Part shown: positions 11,367 through 21,745 of the stretch, piece by piece
How positions within the stretch are numbered: the stretch's first letter is position 1
Layout of the letters: each line of letters begins with the position of its first letter
Assembly (NCBI GenBank): GCA_009363875.1
Contig: CM018682.1
Coordinates: forward strand, 63,696,031 to 63,760,030
Direction of reading: 5' to 3'
DNA: 64,000 nucleotides
DNA from: Mikania micrantha
Taxonomy: Eukaryota > Streptophyta > Magnoliopsida > Asterales > Asteraceae
Notes under the pieces: generated by a model
Told to the model about the DNA's origin: nothing
Database searches by the model: none
What the model saw: only the letters and a program-made list of their open reading frames with translations
Position numbers and translations under genes: made by a program

Positions 11367-11888
11367 TTGAAACTATTAAAATTTATGATTATTGCTAGAC
11401 ATATTGGTCAGTTTTCGGCTGATATTAGAGACAACATGATCGAGACTTATGCTTCATCACTGTTGGGGCGTAACACGATTATGATGATGTCCATAGCGGC
11501 TGAGATTCCCGTACTTGGTCTCCGATTTAACTTGGATTGGCATAAAGCTTGGGAGCCTATGGTTTCGCATCCCGAGCAGCAACAGCCAGGGCTGGAGGTC
11601 GAGTCGCAGAGTGATCAGCCACAACCAGACCAACTATAACCGAAGCAGCCACCCCGATGTCAGCATCATGTCATTGCGTGTCAGCCTCGGCTACCTCATG
11701 ATGACGCTGCGATCTTGTGTAAGCTTGCTATGATTTTGAGTGAGCATGCTACATGACTTGATCACATGGAAGACATGATGCGATAGATGGTGGAGCAGAT
11801 GGCTTCTACTTTAGGTGTTCATGTTCCTATATTTCCTAGACAGAGGCATGATCATGATCCTGTAGGATTCGGGTGGTCATGCTTAGTT
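11367..11888 (+). pseudogene. Decayed open reading frame of unknown origin
   Basis: A single frame stays readable from 11367 to about 11888 through three stops (11637, 11755 and about 11785). It shows sensible protein composition: IARHIGQFSADIRDNMIE, LRFNLDWHKAWEPM, a Gln/Pro-rich middle, then MVEQMASTLGVHVPIFPRQ. I do not recognise the family. The context suggests a retrotransposon-encoded protein, possibly an N-terminal gag or accessory ORF. AT-rich non-coding DNA flanks it on both sides. Confidence 0.4.
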
Positions 11889-12029
11889 TTTTTTTTTTAC
11901 TATTTTGATGTATAAACACTTATTTTATTCATGTGGATGTATTCTTATTTCGTATGTCTGTTGTGTATGGTGTGATTGGTTATTTTCTCTTTTTTATATA
12001 ATTAAAAAACGTGCATATCGGTGAATATC

Positions 12030-13020
12030 TAAATGGTAGTTAACTTAATATCACTTAAAAAACTTATCTAAAATCGTCCAAATTTATTTACGTTCAAATA
12101 GCTATTATTTTAAAATTAAACAACTAAACATGGTTACGTTAAAACAATTTTCAAACAAAACATTTAGTCGAAATTATATATCTCTCTTTCATAAAAAATC
12201 TAAATAAGTAAAAATCCAAATTTATTTACGTTCAAATAGCTATTATTTTAAAACTAAACAAATTGTTTTAGTATTACCTCGCATATCACTAGTTTTAAAA
12301 CTAAACAACTAAACATGGTTACGTTAAAACAATTTTCAAACAAAACATTTAGATTAAATTATATATCTCTCTTTCATAAAAATCAAAATAAGTAAAAACA
12401 AATATGTATATCAGTTGTAAAAACAACATTACGAATATGCTAACTACTTATGTTAAAATAATTGTTATTTTAAAACTAAACGATTAAACATGGTTATGTT
12501 AAAATAATTTAAAAAAAAATTAGTAGATATTATGTATATTTCTTTCTTAAAATATAAATAAGTAAAAACACTTATATATACCGGTTGTAAAAACAACATT
12601 ATGATTATATTAAATAATCACGTTACAATAGTTATCATCTTACAACTAAACGATTAAACATGGTTACGTTAGAAACTTTTTTCAACTAACACACTTAGAC
12701 GATATTACAAGTAAATTAAAATCGTACGTATACCAGGTTGTAAAAATAACATTATATCCCTTTAAACCTCACTAAATTATCTAAATATTAATTTCTCATT
12801 TTTCATAAAAATCTAAATAAGTAAAACACACTTATATCGGTTTACGATTATATTAAATAATTATGTTACAATAATTATTGTCTTACAACTAAATGATTAA
12901 ACATGGTTACGTTAAACACTATTTTTTCAACCAAAACACTTAGAAGCTATTATAAGCATTTTTAAACACGTATGTATATCAGTTGTAAAACCAAAATTAT
13001 ATCTCCTTCAACTTCACTAA
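12030..13020. repeat. Degenerate tandem array, about 175 bp unit, about five copies
   Basis: The phrase aaacatggttacgtta recurs near 12126, 12312, 12487, 12657 and 12900. Each copy is followed by a block with ctctctttcataaaa and taaataagtaaaa, then a block with ggttgtaaaaacaacatta. Spacing is about 170-190 bp except for the last interval (about 243). Copies differ by many substitutions and indels, so the array is old. Confidence 0.75.
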
Positions 13021-13029
13021 ATTTGTTGA

Positions 13030-13180
13030 ATTTAAACCTCAAATTTCTTTACGGGTTGTATAGCCTCATACGACTCGTATGTAGCTTCATCCGCCAGTAA
13101 ATTGACTGACAAAAACTGACACCCATACAACCCGTACAGGGCTATACGACTCGTATGGAGTCAGGTGGTGTAACTGATCC
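13030..13180. repeat. Short direct and inverted repeats around ACGACTCGTATG
   Basis: Two copies of a block with tacgactcgtatg lie about 90 bp apart. Inverted copies of gggttgtat and atacaaccc lie between and beside them, so the segment could fold as a cruciform. It is not linked to any coding segment. Confidence 0.5.
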
Positions 13181-13250
13181 TGTAGGGGTGCCCAAATAAC
13201 AGTCTCCTTATAGAATTTATGTATACCAGAATCTATATTATTTTAGTTAA

Positions 13251-13267
13251 TTGTGTCTTAATTAGAG
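13251..13267. repeat. Target-site duplication of the SINE, left copy
   Basis: TTGTGTCTTAATTAGAG here matches TTGTGTCATAACTAGAG at 13557-13573 at 15 of 17 positions. Confidence 0.8.
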
Positions 13268-13556
13268 TCAAAGAGCTTATAGCTCAATTGGTACTTCATG
13301 ATTGCTATAAGGCCTAGATTTTGTGAGATCATGAATTCAAATTCTGGTCAAAGTGGTCATTAAGGGATTTTACCACATAATGAGTTTTCTCCTAAGAGCA
13401 TGTGGTTTACTCGGTTCAACGCTCGCCAACACCTAGGCATTAGATACCGAGAAGTTGGAATCGGGCTGTGATCGCAGCATGTGGGTTGTTGGGTTCGAGG
13501 ATCCATTTGGGCTATAAAAAGTGCTGTTGAGTCCTAGTTTGTCGTTCAAAAGAAAT
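13268..13556 (+). mobile_element. SINE, tRNA-derived, about 289 bp
   Basis: The head reads agagcttatagctcaattgg, where TAGCTCAATTGG is a near-perfect Pol III A box. About 55 bases later gaattcaaattc resembles a B box (GGTTCAAATCC). A tRNA-unrelated body follows, and the 3' end is gtcgttcaaaagaaa, a short A-rich tail typical of plant SINEs. Flanking 17 bp duplications differ at two positions, so the insertion is old but intact. It encodes nothing and would have moved with LINE enzymes. Confidence 0.82.
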
Positions 13557-13573
13557 TTGTGTCATAACTAGAG
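13557..13573. repeat. Target-site duplication of the SINE, right copy
   Basis: Partner of the copy at 13251-13267, two mismatches. Confidence 0.8.
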
Positions 13574-14210
13574 GGTTCTCCCGCATTGCTGTGGGAATTA
13601 CCCCATGACTATGAATATCATAATGCAGACATGATTCTATATATCAGAATACATATATAAAATATGTCACAGCGGCTGTCACTCTGACATGAATTCGTAT
13701 AGCGTAGCCATCGTAAACATGTTCGTCACTTCGTCACACAATAACAAAAAAAAAGTTGTACTTAGTCTTAAAATTTGGCATCAATGTGTGTTGCGACAGT
13801 AGTTTTGAATTAAATACGATAAAAACACTATATCAAATATTAAAACTCAAATAACATAGTTGTCACTCCATCATAAACCTAAAAGCGTAGAAGAAAAAAG
13901 TTTTACAAAAATAATAGCAAAAATTTAAAAACGGCCTAAATATCATGTTATACAATATTACTGGAATAAAATACACAAAAGAAAAAAGGTTAAGTCATAC
14001 TCCTTTATCAATATGGTTACTTGATCATAATGGTGTTGGGAAAATCATAACTATCAAAATGTAGCAAAAAAACAGTTAAAACAGTTATCAATTTGTCCTA
14101 AAACACTAAATTAAACTCCTTCGCAAAAAATAATCATCACTCCCAATTAATACGAACCCAAAAAATAAACACCAAATTAATGTTAAATCATGTAACCATA
14201 ATAGTAGTTG
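13574..14210. other. Non-coding AT-rich stretch
   Basis: No open frame, repeat or motif that I can support was seen here. Confidence 0.5.
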
Positions 14211-14317
14211 TCACACCCCACCTCTCGTCACCAGATGATATCACTGTTCACTTTTTGAAAGTTGTGGAAGCATATTGGTGATGTCTCAGAGAGGGGGTGC
14301 AACTTTACTTGTACCGG
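14211..14317 (-). repeat. LTR-end fragment
   Basis: Starts TGTCACACCCCACC, the same kind of terminus as the large minus-oriented LTRs at 16928, 23750, 27426 and 35516, but runs only about 107 bp before another LTR-like start at 14318. Probably a truncated LTR. Confidence 0.4.
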
Positions 14318-16308
14318 TGTAACAACTGTCAAAATTCGATAATAAATTGTAATTTATTTGGACTGAATGGGCTAGGCCCAGTTAAGCCCAAAGAGACCCA
14401 ATAAAAACTCGGGCCTAACTAGGGCCCAATTGATAAAGATAAACCGATTAAACTTACGAATTTCATTAACGGACTATTATATAATTATTTGGGATTTTCG
14501 AAGGCAAACGAACAAATTATTTATTAACGTTCAATGATCGATTATTATCCGAAACTTGATAATTAGATTCACTATATTATTAGTGGGACTATTTTATTTA
14601 AAAACCAACTAAAAAGACAGTTGTAAAACGATTAAATCGTTGAACAGACGTAAATTGGTTTAAACCACTACATTTATTTGTATTCAATGAATTAATTTTT
14701 CAAGATTGTTAGTGTTATTTTTAACATGTTCTAGTCACGAAATAGTAATTAGTTATGATAACGTGATTCAAACGGATTCGTTACGCGATTGATAAACGAG
14801 TGGCATGCGATAAAGATTGATCTAGAGGATCCTCACCCACTCAAAACCCTAAATATAAAAGGGAAAAACCATCCCTCTCTTTCTAAATTGCTGCTGCCGT
14901 CAAACACACACATGTGTGTGTAAAATACTGTGCGCACCAGGAAGAAAAGAAAGAAGAGAACAGCCTCTTCTCCGGCGACTCATCTCCCAGCGAGCACTCC
15001 TCCGACAGCCTCTAGCCAGTCTTGTTCCTTCACTTGCTCCATTCGAGCACACACCATCTGGTGTGTAAGTGTGTGCGTGATCGTGAGCCCAAGAACAGGT
15101 GGTCGGCAGCCACTTCTCAGCTCCGGCGACTGCCTCCTACTCCTGCATCTTGAGCAGCTCACCTACATCTTCCAGTCCCGTCAACCCTTTTTCACCTCCA
15201 GCAACCTTCTTCCTCGGATCAACCTCCTAACTGATGAACGTACCGACGAATGACGGTGGCGATGATGGTGGCTACCGGTGGTTCTTGGCTCGGTACAGGG
15301 AACCCACGACCAGGTCCATCTCGGCTAGCTCCTTAAAACGGCACAAGGTCTTTTGTGTTGTTCTCCAACCCCTCTCTTGTGATGGTGGTGGTACTGGTCT
15401 TCTACGTGATGGCTGGTCGTGTACCCTAGCCAGTTTTATGGTAAGATATAAAGTTCAAAGTCTTTCTTTCTTAGATCCACTCTGGTTAATCATCGATCTG
15501 CTTGCGTATGTGTAGATCACGTTGTTGTGTTCAAGAAGGCAACCATGGTGGTGATAGATCCTTGATAAAAGTTGTCGTTAATGATAGATAAGGGTTGAGA
15601 AATTATATTAGGTCAAATATGATGGTTTTTGACCAAATAGATCAGAGTCAACTAAAGTCAAACCTGGTCAACCCAGTCAAAATTGGTCAACATCAGAAAT
15701 CAAGTGCTCGGAAATGATCGTGATGCGAAACCGACTCGGAAGGTATACCCACCCACAAATCTTTAACATGTTATCGTATTTCATGCCATACGAGTGTTCA
15801 CATTTTACGAGTAAACTAAACGAAGGCGATCATGAAACATATAAAGGATTAGTAGAAAATTAATGTGATATGTTTGATAAAATAACTAAGTTTATAGAAG
15901 ACGGGTGGTTTACTAACATTAAAAGACCTAAGACGACTATCTGTGATAAGCTGACGATTAGAATTTGATAATTTTAACGAATTATTTCAAATTATCGAAC
16001 TACGATATATAAGGTATTAAATTTCTAATAAATAGAAATGCGATGATATCAATAAATATATATACATATATAGGTGTATATATATGCATTTATAGATATT
16101 ATTTATATATATATGTAAATAAACATAAACCTAATACGAGTTCAAATGTTTACTGAATATATAAACAAATGCCAAGTGATAATTGGTGGTTACAAATGAT
16201 AATAGTAAATTAAATATGTTATGTAACTTGACATTTACCCAAAAAACTCAAATACTGATTTATAAGAGCGTTATATATATATTCGACTAAGTTCGTTATA
16301 TGCAAGTC
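14318..16308 (+). repeat. LTR-like unit 'E', interrupted by the composite insertion
   Basis: Begins TGTAACAACTGTCAAAATTC. A cluster of GGGCC/GGCCC motifs lies at 14360-14430, a telo-box-like aaaccctaaa at 14844 and a TATA box (tataaaa) at 14854-14860. A C/T-rich leader follows. Open frames at 14930-15515 have no family resemblance and are most likely transcribed LTR leader rather than protein. At 15600-15700 several GTCAA/TTGAC motifs occur. The other end is not located; the sequence presumably resumes at 21746. Confidence 0.55.
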
Positions 16309-16313
16309 GAAAT
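16309..16313. repeat. Target-site duplication GAAAT, left copy
   Basis: GAAAT immediately left of TGTAACAGCC; the same five bases follow the far end of the composite at 21741-21745. Confidence 0.65.
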
Positions 16314-16586
16314 TGTAACAGCCGGCCGTATTGGATATTGTCCGCTCTGCCTCACCGGGCTCACGGATTTGCTTTTGGTTACCCGGGTGAAAACTTCCCA
16401 GGGAGGTCACCCATCCCTGGATTGCTGCCACCTGAGCACGCTTAACTGTGGAGTTTTCATGTGCTCCACAGCCAACAAAGCCCAAAACGCGTCCAATAGA
16501 GAAGGTCTCCACTCCCCCTTATAAGGAAGTTTCGTTCCCCTTACTCAACCCATGTGGGATTAGCCAGCCACGCTGGAGTGGAATTC
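16314..16586 (-). repeat. Cassandra-like TRIM, 3' LTR with 5S rRNA-derived segment
   Basis: About 273 bp, from TGTAACAGCCGGCCG to gagtggaattc. The minus strand of 16394-16451 reads like the 3' half of plant 5S rRNA: CAGTTAAGCGTGCTCAGG and GGATGGGTGACCTCCCTGGG. The latter covers the internal Pol III C box. Cassandra elements are known to carry 5S sequence in their LTRs. The copy at 16652-16923 is nearly identical. Confidence 0.88.
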
Positions 16587-16651
16587 CTCCCCCACTGGGA
16601 ATCAGCGTCCCCGCTGATCACATGGATTCGGCCCATGTCTCTGATACCATC
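16587..16651 (-). other. TRIM internal region with primer binding site
   Basis: Only 65 bp. The purine-rich side (minus strand ccagtgggggagg) serves as polypurine tract, and minus-strand TGGTATCAGAG at 16649-16639 is the initiator tRNA-Met primer site, two bases from the right LTR. No coding capacity, as expected for a TRIM. Confidence 0.85.
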
Positions 16652-16923
16652 TGTAACAGCCGGCCGTATTGGATATTGTCCGCTCTGCCCCACCGGGCTC
16701 ACGGATTTGCTTTTGGTTACCCGGGTGAAAACTTCCTAGGGAGGTCACCCATCCCTGGATTGCTGCCACCTGAGCACGCTTAACTGTGGAGTTTCATGTG
16801 CTCTACAGCCAACTAAGCCCAAAACGCGTCCAATAGAGAAGGTCTCCACTCCCCCTTATAAGGAAGTTTCGTTCCCCTTACTCAACCCATGTGGGATTAG
16901 CCAGCCGCGCTGGAGTGGAATTC
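16652..16923 (-). repeat. Cassandra-like TRIM, 5' LTR with 5S rRNA-derived segment
   Basis: About 272 bp. The 5S-derived part is at 16732-16789 on the minus strand. It differs from the left LTR by a handful of substitutions and small indels. It ends at gaattc, followed by aatc and then the large LTR, so its outer terminus may be slightly truncated. Confidence 0.87.
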
Positions 16924-17377
16924 AATCTGTCACACCCCGAGCCGGCGGGGTTGGATCGAAGTCCCCGTCGGGCGGAAGGTTCTCGGAGCGCGATATCGTG
17001 GGTGATAATCGTGATGATCAGATTGTTTACATAGCATCAATGTTAAGAATAATTAAGCACAATAAAACATTAACAAGGATTACAAAGTTAAATTACAAAT
17101 ATCAAGGTTTGGTAATTTAACTAAGTAAACCTATCCAAAAGAATCAAATATATCTATCTTGTATTTGTACAAGATATCAAAAAGAGATTCGTATTGATTT
17201 CAAAAGATGTGTTTCTTCAAAAGTCAACTAGGATCTATGTCTGGTCGTCCTAGTATGCAATCCTGAATCTTAGCTTAATCATGTGCGTCACCTGAGAAAG
17301 CATGTAATAAAACAAAGTCAACACAATGGTTGGTGAGTTCCTGTAGTTTTTGTGTAAATATAGTTTGTAAAATCCTT

Positions 17378-18010
17378 TGAATGACAACCTTAACCTCACC
17401 ATTAACCACCTATACCATCTGATTCAGTATGCTTATATATAGGGCATATGTAGGGGACAAGCCCCAGCCACCGTCCCACCACATACTGAACCACATGATA
17501 TATTGTTCCTGATGATAATTAAGCGTCTCATCCTACCTATTTGATTCCCAAAATGTTTGATTCCAAATGTTTGATTCTTTGAATTAGATTACCCTGTAAT
17601 TGTTTACCTTGATTCCCTGAATGACAACCTTAACCTCACTAACAACCACCTATGCTATTCAACCAAGTATGCTTATATATAGGGCATATGTAGGGGACAA
17701 GCCCCAGCCACCGTCCCACCACATACCAGGCTGCTTAACATATTGTTGTTAATGATAATTAAGCATTCCATTCTACTACTTTGATTCTATAACGTATGAT
17801 TCTTAGCATTTGTTTTCCCTGCCAATGTTTACTTTGTTTCCCCCGAAATGACAACCTTAACCTCACTAACAACCACCTATGCTATCCAACCAAGTATGCT
17901 TATATATAGGGCATATGTAGGGGACAAGCCCCAGCCACCGTCCCACCACATACCAGGCTGCTTAACATATTGTTGTTAATGATAATTAAGCATTCCATTC
18001 TACTACTTTA
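17378..18010 (-). repeat. Three tandem units (about 230-240 bp) in LTR D, each with a hairpin
   Basis: The phrase atgacaaccttaacctca starts each unit (near 17380, 17620 and 17848). Each contains gcttatatatagggcatatg and gtcccaccacata flanked by cagtatg/catactg-like arms (first copy arms 17425-17431 and 17482-17488). The inner ggggacaagcccc is a second small hairpin. Confidence 0.85.
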
Positions 18011-18185
18011 ATAGGCACCATTATGGACAGCTGAAAAACCCTAAGGAGTTCAGCATCCATCCATAATGATCCTATTTATGACTCGTGACATGTTTAGATA
18101 GAGAAACCTTCAAGTTAACACAAAGTCAACTAGAAGAATTCAATCATTCTAGTCACTTGTCATCACCATGGATGAATCAAGAAGA

Positions 18186-18430
18186 ACACTGAATGACTAG
18201 TAGGGGTTGACACACAGGTCAACACGCGGCGGCCAATCAGTCTGTCTTACATGACTCTGACAAAGAAGAACACTGATGACTAGTAGGGGTTGACACACAG
18301 GTCAACACGCGGCGGCCAACAGTCTGTCTTACAATGTCCAAAAGTTTATGCATACAAGTCTAAAGCATTCACATTGTTTCACTGATGACTAGTAGGGGTT
18401 GACACACAGGTCAACACGCGTCGGTCAATT
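18186..18430 (-). repeat. Three short direct repeats in LTR D
   Basis: A unit of about 45 bp containing gactagtaggggttgacaca and ggtcaacacgcg recurs near 18196, 18272 and 18386, with unrelated spacers between the copies. Confidence 0.8.
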
Positions 18431-18680
18431 AGTCTTTTGTTTAAGCATCCAATGTTTCAAGTATTCAAGTGTTTTAAGCATCCAAATGTTTCAAGTATTC
18501 AAATGTTCACGTATCCCAAGTATATCACGCATTAAAGTATTCAAGTATTCCCAAAAGTACCAAGCATTCACATGTTTCAAATGTTCTAAGTATAACAAGT
18601 ATTCACGTTTTCAAATATTTTCAAGGGTACTAAGCATCTAAGAGTTTTAAGCATCTCACGTATATAAGTATTTCTAAGCA
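18430..18680 (-). repeat. Low-complexity tract of short near-repeats
   Basis: Degenerate repeats of the type aagtattcaa / aagcatccaa / caaatgtttc, about 10-20 bp each, fill this part of LTR D. An 80-codon open frame here is a by-product of the repeats. Confidence 0.65.
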
Positions 18681-19285
18681 TATATGTTTCGAGTTAAGTT
18701 AAACAAATCATTGTAAGTGTAAAGTAATTTAATACTTTATTAAAGGTGTAGAACATTAACTTTATGAAATAATTGTATAAAGCATTAGTGTTTGTTTAAG
18801 GTATCTTCAAAGCCTTAGGATTTGTATATAGGTAAACAAGGAGTTTATAAGTTAACCTCCAGTGTATAGTTTAAGCACCTAGCTCATATCATATGTATTT
18901 AGCTCAAAGTTTAGGTATTGAGTTTATATCATAAGAGTTTATAAAGTTTAGGCTTTAAATCTATATTGTAAGCCTCATGTATATAGTTCAAGTTTTCACA
19001 CATTGTTTCATCATAAATCCCATAAGTTTGCATCGAGTCTCATGTTTGAAGTATATAGTTTCACAAGTATAGACCTCCAGTCTCATGTTTATAGTTTAAA
19101 GTTTCACAAGCATAGACCTCCAGTCTCATGTTTATAGTTTAAAGTTTCACAAATAAAGTTCAACATAAAATCAAGTTTATGTTTAAAGTACTAAATAACA
19201 TTTCAATGATTTTGTAATAATGTTTAACATGCTTCTCAGTCCCGAAGTAAAACAAATAAGTTTGAAAAGGGACAAATGAACTCAC

Positions 19286-19363
19286 CTGTGTTTGAAGCGG
19301 TTGACTAAGTTCTAAACAAAATGCACGCTCTCTTTGTTTGCACTTGTTGTGTCGTTCACGATC
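19286..19363 (-). other. Predicted short non-coding exon in LTR D
   Basis: In element sense an acceptor (AATCAATACAG/GATCGTGA) opens and a donor (ACACAG/GTGAGTTC) closes a 78 nt segment. LTRs A1 and A2 have a 79 nt counterpart bounded by the same signals. Prediction from sequence only. Confidence 0.5.
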
Positions 19364-20089
19364 CTGTATTGATTTCATAGCATTTTTAACTTATATGTAT
19401 AAATGATAGTTCGTTTGTGTGTGCACATGTTAACCCTAACTTGGTGATTATTCGGAGTCTTAATAATGGTCTCTATTAGGCCCATGTTTCAATTGTTAGG
19501 GACTTTTACTAGTATGTACTCTTATGTTGTGTATTTAGCCTTAGTTCATCCTTAGAACTTTGTAAGACTTATCATCGTATGCTACTTATTACATTGATAA
19601 ATTCATTAAAACTTTAAGTTATGGCAATGACTTAAAGTCATTGTTTCAAACACTTCGTGTCGTCTTGGTTGATCTTGTTTTATCTCAGAAATTCCCATGT
19701 ATACTATGCATGTTACACTTCACATTGATGTCACTATCCATTTTCATTTTAACTTAGGTGGGCCGATCTACATTTACATGGGCCGAATAGCATAGTTCTT
19801 GGCTTAACATTGTTGTGGGCCGTTTAATCTTCTTGGGCCAATCACTTTCCATCCCCCCCCGGGCCATTAAGCCCTCATGGATCAGATTAAGGATCATGGG
19901 CCGAAATAGTGGTTATGGGCCAAGCCAATTGGTCAATTAGGATTTAATTGTTGAATTTAAGTGATGGATTAGTTCAAGTCTTGTGGGCTAGAGAAACATG
20001 TGGGCCGAAATAAATGTGCATGGGCTAGAGAAACATATGGGCCATCGTTTACTTGATTCTGGGCCGCATCTATTCCTCTCGAACTGATG

Positions 20090-20530
20090 AAATGGCCAAG
20101 TTAATAGGCCGAATGGGTGTGCTGGGTTTCTGACCAGCGAACCTTCCTAGGACAAGGTTCGGCTGGTGCTGCGTGGTTCGCACATCAGGTTGGACATCGA
20201 GGGTTCGGCCCTGTTCGTGCTCCCTCCATGGTTTGGCAAGCAAGGTTCGGCTTGGTCCAGGGTTGTCCGGCAATTGCGAGGTTCGGCGACAACAAGGTTC
20301 GCCGGCCAGAAGGTTCGGCTAGTGAATGGTTCTGCCAGTCTCAGGTGGGTTTGTCATAGGTTCGTCATGAGTAGAAGGTTCGTGAATCATCAATACAGGT
20401 TCGGCCAATTGGAACCAAAAAGGTTCGGCCAGTCGCTGGGCATGTATGGTTCGCTGATGGTGATTGGCGAACCATAGGTTCGCTTCTGATGCAGTCTCCG
20501 ACCAGCCACGAACCCACGAACCTGTGCACT
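20090..20530 (-). repeat. CGAACC-rich block in LTR D
   Basis: GGTTCG or close variants recur at irregular spacing (about every 15-40 bases), often as GGTTCGGC. LTR B has the same motif in the same element orientation at 44800-45330. Confidence 0.75.
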
Positions 20531-21740
20531 GAATCATCATCATCAACCTGTAAGTCTGGTGTGGGGGGTGTTCCTATGATGATGGCTACATTCCTAGTTT
20601 TTCTCGTAGACTGGTGGTTCACGATGGGGGTGGCCGGCTACATGGTGGGGTTCGAACAAAGGTGATAAGAAAACCCTATTTTTCTCAACTTTCAAGCGTT
20701 CTTACCTCGAAAATGGCTGGGTATCTTCGTAGATCCGTTGTATTTCTGTGTAGAGGAGATCGAGAGCTTCGCTTGGACACCAAAAACACGTGATTTCATC
20801 CACAAACGAGTTGGTTATGGTGGATTGAAGATTGGATCTTGAGATTTTGATGGTGAACGTTTTAGAGAGGGAAGAGAACGAGATTTAGGGATTAGAGAGA
20901 GAAAAAGTGATTTTTAAATGGAAATATGGTTTCATTTGGGGTTTTAAATACCCCGGGGTGTTCGGGTTGGTTTCGGTTGCTCGGTTTTCGTCTCCGTTGC
21001 GTTTCCGGATCTTAACGCGCGCGTGTTTGAAATAAAATAAAAGACTTTATTTTATTTGTTTGAAAGTTGGTTATTTAAAATAGATAGTTTAAATATTATT
21101 TATTTGAATTATTTGTCGTATTTATTCTTATTTTTACGTGTTTCGTTATTTCTTTCGCGTAGTTTATTTTACGTGCCATAATTTAAAATAGTTTCGCTTT
21201 AGTTTATTTATGATGAGTTTCAAAATTGTAAAACAGGAAATATTATATATCCTTAAATTTATTATCGTTCGAATCGTCGTTCGTTTCGTTTCATCATAAA
21301 ATGCCACCTACGCGCGTTTTCGTACAGAGCGCTAACTGTACGAACACGATCGTACTTTTCATTTTTTGATTTTGTTTTATATTTTTCAGTCACCATCTCA
21401 GATCGTTAAACTATCAGATCTATTCGTACAGGTCGTCACCTATACGAATAGTTCGTCAGTTTAGCATTCCGTAACAGCAATTGTTATTGTTTTGTTCTGT
21501 TTATCCTCACGTACGTTTAAACCTAATAATACAAAATCAAACATGTTTGCATCTGTTCATGATTGTCTGGTGTGTTTCTGACTGTTTAAACCGTAGGGCT
21601 TAAATCAGAATATCAGAAACATCATGTAATGGTTTATGTTTAGCATCAGATGTAAATAGTTTCTAAGTATTTCTCCTGGGTTGCACCTGAGTTACTGTAC
21701 AAGTTACTGTTCCGGTAACGATTCCGGCACAGATGTTACA

Positions 21741-21745
21741 GAAAT
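21741..21745. repeat. Target-site duplication GAAAT, right copy
   Basis: Directly follows the terminus GATGTTACA; partner at 16309-16313. Confidence 0.65.

Larger units (their letters stand above)
16314..21740 (-). mobile_element. Composite unit: Cassandra-like TRIM joined to a 4.8 kb Ty3-type LTR
   Basis: Outer termini are TGTAACAGCC (left) and GATGTTACA (right), flanked by GAAAT on both sides. Inside are two 5S-derived TRIM LTRs with their own primer site (16314-16923), then four bases, then a full-length large LTR (16928-21740). No primer site, gag or pol of the large LTR family is present. The matching duplication suggests one insertion event of a chimera, but recombination between neighbouring elements and a chance five-base match remain possible. 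Confidence 0.55.
16928..21740 (-). repeat. Large Ty3-type LTR 'D' (4813 bp, minus orientation)
   Basis: In element sense it starts TGTAACATCTGTGCCGG (21740) and ends GGGGTGTGACA (16928). In order it shows a TATA box (20950-20943), a telo-box-like run (near 20670), a CGAACC-rich block (20530-20090), a TGGGCC-rich block (20060-19755), predicted splice sites, tandem hairpin repeats and the conserved terminal 100 bp shared with LTRs at 23750, 27426 and 35516. No primer site adjoins it, so it is an LTR without its internal region. Open frames inside it do not resemble proteins. Confidence 0.8.

Noticed and set aside
14930..15515. Open frames of 107 and 93 codons after the TATA box at 14854
   Set aside because: Composition is CT-rich leader-like, no motif or family resemblance, and the position matches the transcribed start of an LTR.
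16394..16789. Functional 5S rRNA genes
   Set aside because: Only the 3' half of 5S is recognisable and both copies sit inside TRIM LTRs.
17425..17488. Hammerhead-type ribozyme in the hairpin module
   Set aside because: The CTGATGA and GAAA core of hammerheads was not found in the module.
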